Source: SIG440 sp045591035 (GTDB lineage Bacteria > Bacillota > Clostridia > Monoglobales > Monoglobaceae). Taken from it: a stretch of 40,690 nt of DNA. The DNA lies in assembly GCA_045591035.1 (NCBI GenBank), contig JAZNSG010000008.1, positions 1 to 40,690 of the forward strand. Reading direction: 5' to 3'. This document shows positions 14,693-21,943 of the stretch, piece by piece. How positions within the stretch are numbered: position 1 is the first letter of the stretch; each line of letters begins with the position of its first letter. A program made the position numbers and the translations under genes. The notes below the pieces were generated by a model. That model did not search any database. It was not told the origin of the DNA and saw only the letters and a program-made list of their open reading frames with translations.

Positions 14693-16999
14693 ATGGATTA
14701 CAGTTTGAAAGAAGTTGCAGGCAGAATCAAAGACCTGCGAGAGGCAAAAGGATTTACACCGGAAGAACTTGCAAAGCTTTGCGGTGTATCGGTTGAGGAT
14801 TACAATGTATTAGAGATGGGCGAAACTGACTTCAGCTTCACATTCATCTACAAATGTGCTAAAGCTTGCGGTGTTGAAGTTGTTGACCTGCTTGAAGGAA
14901 CAAGCGGAACCCTTACCGCCTTCACCATCACAAGAAAAGGCGAGGGTCTTAAGATTTTGAAAAAGCACGGGGTTGAATATAATAACCTTGCTTCTAAGTT
15001 TAAGGGAAAACTTGCTGAGCCTTTTTTGGTTAAGTTCCCATATCTTGAAGAAGAACAAAACCAACCAATTAAATTGAGTTCACACAATGGTCAGGAGTTT
15101 GACGTTATCGTAAAAGGTTCTCTTAAAGTTCAGGTTGGAAAACATGTGGAAGTTTTAAATGAAGGCGACTCCATCTTCTATAACAGTCTTATCCCTCACG
15201 GAATGGTTGCAGCATCGGAAGGCGGCTGTGAATTCCACGCAGTTGTACTTAATCCTCAGGACGGACTGGTAAGCGAGGAATATCCCGAAGCTCCGATACT
15301 TGCAGAAAAGGTAGAAAAAAAGAAAACAAAATCCCAATCTGTTGCGGTTGCGGATAAATATATCGAGTCATTTTATGATGAAAAAGGCGTATTCAGCGGC
15401 ATCAAATTCAAAAACGATGATACATTCAACTTCGCTTTTGACTGCGTAGATGCAATTGCAGAGAAAAACCCGGAAAAATTGGCTATGATGTGGGTTGCTA
15501 ATGATAAAACAGACAAGAAATTTACATTCAGCGACCTCAAAAAGTATTCAAACAAAACTGCAAACTACTTTGAATCCCTGGGCATCAAAAAGGGCGACAC
15601 GGTAATGCTCGTGTTAAAACGCCATTATCAGTTCTGGTTCTGTATGCTTGCACTTCATAAGATTGGTGCAATCGCAATCCCTGCTACAAATCAGCTTGTA
15701 GAACACGATTTTGATTACAGATACAAGGCAGCAAGAGTAAAAGCTATTGTATGTACCAATGACGGAGATGTATCACTTGAGGCAGAAAAAGCCGCAGCAA
15801 ATTATCCCGGCATGGTTAAGGTCCTGGTTGGCGGTGAAAAAGATGGTTGGCATGATTTCAATGTTGAAATGGAACGCTTCAGCACTCATTTCTACCGCAC
15901 AGAAAATACACCTTGCGGCAACGACCCAATGCTTATGCTTTTCACATCAGGTACAACAGGATATCCAAGAATTGCAACTCATTCATACAAATATGCCCTC
16001 GGTCATTATCCAACGGCAAAGCACTGGCACAATGTAAACCCCGACGGACTTCATTTCACAATCTCAGATACAGGCTGGGGCAAGGCACTTTGGGGAAAAC
16101 TCTATGGTCAATGGCTCTGTGAAGCAGGTGTGTTCACCTATGACTTTGACAGATTCCATTCCGAAGACATCTTGCCCATGTTTGCAAAATACAACATCAC
16201 AACATTCTGTGCACCGCCTACAATGTACCGTTTCTTCATCAAAGAAGATTTGTCCAAGTATGACTTATCTTCAATCGAATATGCAACAACTGCAGGCGAA
16301 GCACTCAATCCTGAAGTATTCAATCAGTTCAAAAAGGCAACAGGCCTCACCATCATGGAAGGCTTCGGTCAGACAGAAACAACACTTTCTATCGCAAACT
16401 TTGTTGGTTCAACTCCAAAAATCGGCTCAATGGGCAGACCAAGTCCTCTTTACGATGTGGTTGTTCTTGACCCTGACGGCAAAGAATGTAAGACCGGCGA
16501 CACAGGTGAAATCTGTATCCGCACAAAAGACGGAGCTCCTAACGGACTCTTTATCGGATATTACCTTGACGAAGATAAAACCAACGAGGTTTGGTATGAC
16601 GGATACTATCACACAGGCGACCAGGCAACAATGGACGAAGACGGATATCTTTGGTATGTTGGTCGTATTGATGATGTTATCAAGTCATCAGGTTACCGCA
16701 TCGGGCCATTTGAAATCGAAAGTGTTATCATGGAGCTACCTTACGTTCTTGAATGTGCAATCACTCCTGTTCCCGATGAAGTTCGTGGTCAGCTTGTTAA
16801 AGCTACAATAGTTCTCGTAAAAGGAACAGAAGGCACAGACGAACTGAAAAAGGAAATCCAGGAATATGTTAAAACACATACTGCTCCTTATAAGTACCCA
16901 AGAATCGTCGAATTTGTGGATGAACTTCCAAAAACAATCAGCGGAAAAATCAGACGTGTAGAAATCCGTAAAAACGACCAGGAGAAAATGAGCAAATAA
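14693..16999 (+). CDS. XRE HTH - cupin - AMP-binding acyl-CoA synthetase fusion
   Basis: The 768-residue protein joins three parts. Residues about 7-62 are an XRE helix-turn-helix. About 115-190 are a cupin with GQEFDVIVKGSLKVQVGKHV and GDSIFYNSLIPHGMVA. About 245-765 are an adenylate-forming ligase with P-loop LFTSGTTGYPR (416-426), GFGQTET, YHTGDQATMDEDGYLW, GRIDDVIKSSGYRI and the catalytic lysine K752 in ISGKIRR. The catalytic part resembles acetyl/medium-chain acyl-CoA synthetases; the acid substrate is unknown. XRE-cupin pairs are usually stand-alone regulators, so this enzyme may also bind DNA. AAAGGAG 9 nt upstream sets the start. It is the first gene behind the T-box. Confidence 0.88.
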   Translation: MDYSLKEVAGRIKDLREAKGFTPEELAKLCGVSVEDYNVLEMGETDFSFTFIYKCAKACGVEVVDLLEGTSGTLTAFTITRKGEGLKILKKHGVEYNNLASKFKGKLAEPFLVKFPYLEEEQNQPIKLSSHNGQEFDVIVKGSLKVQVGKHVEVLNEGDSIFYNSLIPHGMVAASEGGCEFHAVVLNPQDGLVSEEYPEAPILAEKVEKKKTKSQSVAVADKYIESFYDEKGVFSGIKFKNDDTFNFAFDCVDAIAEKNPEKLAMMWVANDKTDKKFTFSDLKKYSNKTANYFESLGIKKGDTVMLVLKRHYQFWFCMLALHKIGAIAIPATNQLVEHDFDYRYKAARVKAIVCTNDGDVSLEAEKAAANYPGMVKVLVGGEKDGWHDFNVEMERFSTHFYRTENTPCGNDPMLMLFTSGTTGYPRIATHSYKYALGHYPTAKHWHNVNPDGLHFTISDTGWGKALWGKLYGQWLCEAGVFTYDFDRFHSEDILPMFAKYNITTFCAPPTMYRFFIKEDLSKYDLSSIEYATTAGEALNPEVFNQFKKATGLTIMEGFGQTETTLSIANFVGSTPKIGSMGRPSPLYDVVVLDPDGKECKTGDTGEICIRTKDGAPNGLFIGYYLDEDKTNEVWYDGYYHTGDQATMDEDGYLWYVGRIDDVIKSSGYRIGPFEIESVIMELPYVLECAITPVPDEVRGQLVKATIVLVKGTEGTDELKKEIQEYVKTHTAPYKYPRIVEFVDELPKTISGKIRRVEIRKNDQEKMSK

Positions 17000-17019
17000 C
17001 ACCGAGGTGAAAAACAAAA

Positions 17020-17454
17020 ATGTTTTTTGAAGAATTTGTTCAGGGCACAAAAATACAGATTGACAGTACCGTTATAGACAAAACCGAAATGGTTGATTTT
17101 GCAAAGAGATATGACCCCATTCCCTTGCACACAAACGAGGAATACGCAAAGTCGACCATTTTCGGAGGGCTCATTGCCCCGGGAGTGATGTCTTTTATGG
17201 CAGTGTGGGCAAAATACCTTGAGATTGATTTGGCGGGAGATGAGCTGATTGCAGGCAAGTCGACCAAAATCGAGTGGATGAAGCCCGTACATGCCGAAGA
17301 CACTCTTTCAAGTGTTTGCACCGTTTCCAATCTGACAAAGCGCAATCCAAGAAACGGCCTGGTGGAGCTCACCTTTGAAATATTCAATCAAAATAATGAG
17401 CTTGTTATGACCGATGTAACGGAAATGATTGTGAAATGCAAACCCACGGACTGA
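17020..17454 (+). CDS. MaoC-like hotdog-fold dehydratase/hydratase
   Basis: A 144-residue single hotdog domain. The (R)-hydratase catalytic pair is visible as D32 and H37 in FAKRYDPIPLHTNEEYAKS, followed by FGGLIAPGVMSFMAVWA, the usual helix after the active site. MaoC-type enzymes hydrate trans-2-enoyl-CoA to (R)-3-hydroxyacyl-CoA. It starts 20 nt after the synthetase gene with GAGGTG upstream, and so is co-transcribed under the T-box. The pairing suggests the synthetase makes an acyl- or enoyl-CoA that this enzyme hydrates; that link is inference. Confidence 0.87.
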   Translation: MFFEEFVQGTKIQIDSTVIDKTEMVDFAKRYDPIPLHTNEEYAKSTIFGGLIAPGVMSFMAVWAKYLEIDLAGDELIAGKSTKIEWMKPVHAEDTLSSVCTVSNLTKRNPRNGLVELTFEIFNQNNELVMTDVTEMIVKCKPTD

Positions 17455-17467
17455 GCGAGGTGTTATA

Positions 17468-18904
17468 ATGAAAAAAACGTATGTAACCTCCATGCCAAAT
17501 CATATCGGTGCATTTATGAAGGCGAGTAAATGTTTTTCTGAGCTTGGTGTAAATATCACCCGGGTAAGTTATAACAAGGCAGTGGATTCCCACACACTTT
17601 TTATTGATGCAGAAGGCACCGGAGAGCAACTAAAAAAAGCAGATGCCGAGCTTAAAAAAATCGGCTATCTGCAGAGCAATACAAACAAAACAAGTGTTGT
17701 TCTGATAGAGTTCTGTCTTTCCGATGTTCCGGGAAGTGTAACCAGTGTGCTTGAGCTTATAAACGAGTTCAATTTCAATATTTCATACATTAGTTCCCAA
17801 GAGAATGGAACAGATTATCAATATTTTAAAATGGGGCTCTATGTTGAGGACCCGGACAAAATCTCCGAGTTCTTAAAAGAAGCAGAAAAGCTTTGCAAGG
17901 TCAGAGTAATAGACTACAACAGCTCCGAAAGGGTTTATGACAACAGCATCTTTTACAGCACCTATGTTTTAGGACTGTCCCAGGCTGTTGGGCTTTCTGA
18001 AAGTGTGAGCCGGGAGCTTTTGACTTCTGTCAACCTTGCAATGCAGACACTTGACGAACAGGGGCTGTCACCTTATCGCACCTTTGACAGCATCAGCAAA
18101 TTTGCAGAGCTTTTAGGTGCATCAAAGGGCAAAAACTTTAATCCACGTATAAGCACTCACAAGATAACAGACAACACCGAAATAACTCTTATAGAACCAC
18201 CCTGCGGAAGCAATACGATAATTATAAAAAGCAACGGAAAGGTTCTGTTTGTGGATAGCGGATATGCTTGTTATAAAGAGGAAATGCTTGAAATCTTCAA
18301 ACGGCTCGTTCCTGACTTTGACCATATAGAAAAAACTATTTTGATAACTCATGCGGACGTTGACCATTGTGGATTGTTGTCGGTATTCGACAAGGTAATC
18401 ACAAGTACAAAAACGGCAGAATGTCTCAGCAACGAACATAACGGCAAAAACGGATACCGGGAGGAAAACCCGCTTCACAAGCCGTATATAGACATTTGCA
18501 AAATTCTCACATCCTATAAAACTGTCAATCCCGACAAGGTAACCCCCATGTGGAATGATATTAAATCCCTGACAGAGCCACTCACACAAACAGGCTTCTT
18601 TGATTTTGAAGAACTGCATTTTGAGGTATATGAGGGCAAAGGAGGTCATCTGCCCGGCGAAATCGTTCTTATTGACTATTCAAAGCATATCGCAATTACC
18701 GGAGATATTTACATTAACACTCACGGATTGACCAAAGAACAGGCCGAGTACAACAGATACGCTCCAATTCTTATGACCTCCGTTGACACAGACCCTAAAC
18801 TGTGTCTGGACGAAAGAAAAGCCATCATCGAAAGGCTCGGCGTGGGCAATTGGCAAATCTTTGGCGCCCACGGATTCAAGTATGACTATTCTGTCAATTC
18901 GTGA
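17468..18904 (+). CDS. ACT-ACT-metallo-beta-lactamase fusion protein
   Basis: The 478-residue protein begins with two ACT-like domains (about 1-70 and 76-150, MKKTYVTSMPNHIGAFMKAS and FCLSDVPGSVTSVLELINEF). A helical linker (about 155-220) follows, then a metallo-beta-lactamase domain (about 225-475). The metal motif is ITHADVDHCG (H295, D297, D299, H300), the HxDxDH variant also seen in ComEC-type proteins. Further candidate ligands are H394 in GGHLPGE, D413 in TGD and H468 in GAHGF. ACT domains usually bind amino acids. I know of no characterised protein with this order. It starts 13 nt after the MaoC gene and ends the T-box operon. Confidence 0.82.
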   Translation: MKKTYVTSMPNHIGAFMKASKCFSELGVNITRVSYNKAVDSHTLFIDAEGTGEQLKKADAELKKIGYLQSNTNKTSVVLIEFCLSDVPGSVTSVLELINEFNFNISYISSQENGTDYQYFKMGLYVEDPDKISEFLKEAEKLCKVRVIDYNSSERVYDNSIFYSTYVLGLSQAVGLSESVSRELLTSVNLAMQTLDEQGLSPYRTFDSISKFAELLGASKGKNFNPRISTHKITDNTEITLIEPPCGSNTIIIKSNGKVLFVDSGYACYKEEMLEIFKRLVPDFDHIEKTILITHADVDHCGLLSVFDKVITSTKTAECLSNEHNGKNGYREENPLHKPYIDICKILTSYKTVNPDKVTPMWNDIKSLTEPLTQTGFFDFEELHFEVYEGKGGHLPGEIVLIDYSKHIAITGDIYINTHGLTKEQAEYNRYAPILMTSVDTDPKLCLDERKAIIERLGVGNWQIFGAHGFKYDYSVNS

Positions 18905-18931
18905 TAATAAACGTCACTACTTACTACAAAC

Positions 18932-18966
18932 AAAAAGCTATACAGCAAAGCTGTATAGCTTTTTTG
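18932..18966 (+). terminator. Terminator of the T-box operon
   Basis: AAAAAGCTATACAG / CTGTATAGCTTTTT with a short loop and T-run. Between here and 19089 I see only AT-rich sequence, a TTTTGC/GCAAAA hairpin near 18998-19014 and an extra copy of GAAACGACAAT (19034-19044). Confidence 0.85.
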
Positions 18967-19088
18967 TAGAAAGGTCCATAAAGATATTTAATATTTTGTT
19001 TTGCGTATGCAAAACCACCTTTTCTCTTCTCTGGAAACGACAATTTTTAGAGAATAGTGAAAAGATAAAAGTGAATAGATAAGAGTAC

Positions 19089-19134
19089 AAAAAGAAACGA
19101 CAATCTTCTTAAAAGAAAATTGTCGTTTCTTTTT
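19089..19134 (-). terminator. Terminator of tmRNA
   Basis: A long stem AAAAAGAAACGACAAT (19089-19104) with ATTGTCGTTTCTTTTT (19119-19134), followed on the minus strand by a T-run. It begins right at the CCA end of tmRNA. Confidence 0.85.
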
Positions 19135-19483
19135 GGTGGAGGCGAGGGGAATTGAACCCCTGTCCGAAAACCTATCCATATCCGGCGCTACGAGCGTAGT
19201 CTGTGGTCAGAATTCCCCTCAGACAAAGTCCACAGACAAACGCTGTCTTTGGGTAGCTTCATAAAATCGTGACCGGGTCAAAGCTTTCCCGGTTCATGTG
19301 CACCGCTTTCGTTGATGCCCTTATCCCTGAGCGCGGTAATCAGAGAAGGACAGCCGCCGTAATTTAGGCATCGTAAGCTAAATTTTTGTTAGCGTTTAAT
19401 TTAAAAGTTTAGGATTTTAACGTGGTTCCCGCCACGGCTCGCTCCAAATACTTCAAAATCCCCGTCGAAACCTTTACGCCCCC
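19134..19483 (-). ncRNA. ssrA: tmRNA (transfer-messenger RNA)
   Basis: tmRNA with SmpB frees stalled ribosomes and tags the nascent chain. The minus-strand ends pair as an acceptor stem: GGGGGCG at 19477-19483 with CGCCTCC, then A and an encoded CCA (19134-19136). The 5' part reads GGGGGCGTAAAGGTTTCGAC and the 3' tRNA-like part has GGTTCAATTCCCC. The tag frame at 19364-19393 reads GCT AAC AAA AAT TTA GCT TAC GAT GCC TAA, giving ANKNLAYDA. Length 350 nt. smpB lies 85 nt upstream on the same strand. Confidence 0.96.
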
Positions 19484-19568
19484 GTATATTTTATGCAGAG
19501 GATACCCAAGCTTTATATGGCCTAAATCGGCAAATCCTCCGACATACTTTTGTTTTTTTTGAGTTAGT

Positions 19569-20039
19569 CTACCTTAACTGTTCCTTCAAGACCCTGTCTA
19601 TCTTCCGTTTTGCATCACGTTCTGCAATTGCATCACGTTTGTCATAATTCTTCTTGCCCCGGCAAAGTCCCAAAAGCACCTTGACATACGAGCCTTTAAG
19701 ATAAACCTTAAGAGGAATAAGGGTGTAACCATCCTGCTGAGTGAGACCGATGAGCTTGTTTATTTCACGTCTGTGAAGAAGAAGTTTCCGGCTTCTCAAG
19801 GGGTCACGGTTAAATATGTTCCCCTTTTCGTAGGGCGAAATATGAGTACCCAAAAGAATAGCCTCACCTGTTTTCACCGAGACATAGCTGTCTTTAAGAT
19901 TCAGCTTCCCCTCACGCACCGATTTGACCTCGGTGCCGAAAAGGGAAATCCCGGCCTCATAGGTTTCATCTATGAAATAGTCATGATATGCCTTTTTGTT
20001 TTGAGCAAGGGTTGTGTCCTTGCTTTTTTCCTTTGCCAT
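19569..20039 (-). CDS. smpB: SsrA-binding protein SmpB
   Basis: SmpB binds the tRNA-like part of tmRNA and brings it to stalled ribosomes. The 156-residue protein has the conserved NKKAYHDYFIDETYEAGISL, GTEVKSVREGKLNLKDSYV and the C-terminal GKKNYDKRDAIAERDAKRKI, whose tail enters the mRNA channel. The start at 20039 follows AGAAGGA; the 19-residue in-frame extension upstream is not family-like. The adjacent tmRNA gene is the expected partner. Confidence 0.96.
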   Translation of the reverse strand: MAKEKSKDTTLAQNKKAYHDYFIDETYEAGISLFGTEVKSVREGKLNLKDSYVSVKTGEAILLGTHISPYEKGNIFNRDPLRSRKLLLHRREINKLIGLTQQDGYTLIPLKVYLKGSYVKVLLGLCRGKKNYDKRDAIAERDAKRKIDRVLKEQLR

Positions 20040-20143
20040 AAAAATCGTCCTTCTGCCCAAGCATTCGCCCTTCCAGGGCATTTCGTAGTATAACATAAAA
20101 ATTTTTCTTCGTCAACAAAGATTTTTTAACAATTTTGTCGCAT

Positions 20144-21922
20144 TTATGCAGATTTGATTGGAAGCTTCACAGTAACACGGGTGAACTCACCAAGCTTACT
20201 TTCCATGCTGATGTTTCCGCCATGATTGTCAATAATCTCTTTAGCAATAGCAAGACCAAGTCCGGTTCCGCCCATATCCCTTGAACGAGCCTTATCAACC
20301 CGATAAAACCTCTCAAAAATATGGGGCAAATCCTGCTCGGGTATGCCTATGCCTGTATCCTCAATCTTAACATAAACCTCATTATACAGATACCCTACAA
20401 AGACTTTTACGCTTCCGTTTTCAGGCGTATACTTCATTGCGTTTGATATAATATTCTTTATTGCCCGTTCAATCTGGTATATATCTCCCAAAACAGTAGG
20501 CACTTCGTTCACCTTGTTGAAAATCAGCTCTTGATTTTTGTTTCCTGCCTGAACTGCCATAGTTTTCACTATGTCTCCCACCAAAACCGATATATCAAAG
20601 GGTTCAAGGTTAAGCTTGACACTTTGTGCATCAAATTTTGAAAGGGTAAGCAGATTGGTTACAAGACTTGCCATCTTTTGAGTCTCGCTATGAATAGTCT
20701 TGAGAAACGAAATCGTCATTTGTTCGTCTGCCGGATAGCTGTCAAGAAGTGTTTCGGTATATGTGCCTATGGTGGTCAGGGGCGTTTTCAGTTCATGAGA
20801 AACCTCCGCCACAAATTTCCGTCGTGAAAGCTCAAGATTAAACTGCTCGGTTATATCACTGAACACACATACAACACCCGCAACCTTATCCCGTTCAATT
20901 TTGAACGGAAGCATGGAGGTCATAATGTGTTTGTTGTTGATTTCAAGTTCACGAACCTCGCTCCGCCGTTTATCAAGGTACATAAATGCCGCCATACAGA
21001 CATTAAGATTAAGGTCTTTGAAAAATTTATCAAAAACTACCTCGTCAACATTATCTATTTTAAGCATTTCACGGGCTGCACTGTTTATCGTGATTATTTT
21101 CTGGTCGGTATTAAAAGCCACAATACCGTTTTTTATGTGTTCAAGCACGATTTCAAGCTTGTGCTTCTCACCTGCAGCTTCATTCAGGGCATTCTTCATA
21201 ACGCCGCCCATATAGTTAAAGGTCTCCACAAGAGTTCCTATTTCATCTTTTGAACGCACCTCAAGGTTGGAGTCAAAGTTTCCTTCAGCAAAGTCCTCAG
21301 CTTTTTCGGTAAGCACCGAAATAGGATTTGTTATGGTCTTTGAAAGGAAAAACCCAAGAAAGACTGATGCCAGAACGCCAAAAAGCAATGCCTGAATAAT
21401 TATATAAAGAATATTTCGGCTGAGGGTGTTAACGCTTTGCTTGTTATCCCGGACATAAACAATATATCCATTTCCACCGTTTTCCCCCTCAAGGAAATAA
21501 GCATAGTCCATAAACGCCGAATTCGAGGGTTGATTCCGCCCTGTTTCACCACTCATGGCACGGATTATATTCGGGGTTTTTTCAAGGTAATTTTTACCTG
21601 TACCCGTTGTCACTATTCTCGACGCATCACGGGCATCAAGCACGGCACACTGGCGTTGTTCAGACAGCCCAAGCTGACTCGAGTAAGCAGATATAACGGT
21701 GTTTATCTGCTGTGCACGGTCTTTTTCACTAAGGTCACCCGCAAGGACTTCATCCAATGCCTGAGTAAATTCCCCCGACATAACCTTATCCATCTGTACT
21801 CTGAAATCGTCGCTGTACATTCGTATCACGCTTGAGAACATATAAATGCCAACAAACAGCATTATGGCAAGAACCAAAGCCACAAATATACATACGATTT
21901 TCCACTGCATTCGTCTGAACAT
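20144..21922 (-). CDS. Sensor histidine kinase, WalK/PhoR-like
   Basis: The 592-residue membrane kinase is laid out as: TM helix about 9-29, extracytoplasmic sensor about 30-170, TM helix about 171-194, HAMP about 195-247, PAS about 255-360, HisKA with the phospho-acceptor H376 in FVAEVSHELKTPLTT, and HATPase with NAMKYTPENG, VKIEDTGIGIPEQDLPHIFERFY and GGTGLGLAIAKEI. The order matches WalK/PhoR kinases that sense envelope or phosphate state. No response regulator is next to it. It begins 21 nt after a glycosyltransferase gene on the same strand, so it appears to be the last gene of the glycan block. Confidence 0.9.
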   Translation of the reverse strand: MFRRMQWKIVCIFVALVLAIMLFVGIYMFSSVIRMYSDDFRVQMDKVMSGEFTQALDEVLAGDLSEKDRAQQINTVISAYSSQLGLSEQRQCAVLDARDASRIVTTGTGKNYLEKTPNIIRAMSGETGRNQPSNSAFMDYAYFLEGENGGNGYIVYVRDNKQSVNTLSRNILYIIIQALLFGVLASVFLGFFLSKTITNPISVLTEKAEDFAEGNFDSNLEVRSKDEIGTLVETFNYMGGVMKNALNEAAGEKHKLEIVLEHIKNGIVAFNTDQKIITINSAAREMLKIDNVDEVVFDKFFKDLNLNVCMAAFMYLDKRRSEVRELEINNKHIMTSMLPFKIERDKVAGVVCVFSDITEQFNLELSRRKFVAEVSHELKTPLTTIGTYTETLLDSYPADEQMTISFLKTIHSETQKMASLVTNLLTLSKFDAQSVKLNLEPFDISVLVGDIVKTMAVQAGNKNQELIFNKVNEVPTVLGDIYQIERAIKNIISNAMKYTPENGSVKVFVGYLYNEVYVKIEDTGIGIPEQDLPHIFERFYRVDKARSRDMGGTGLGLAIAKEIIDNHGGNISMESKLGEFTRVTVKLPIKSA

Positions 21923-21943
21923 AAGTATTCTCCGTAAATTGTT

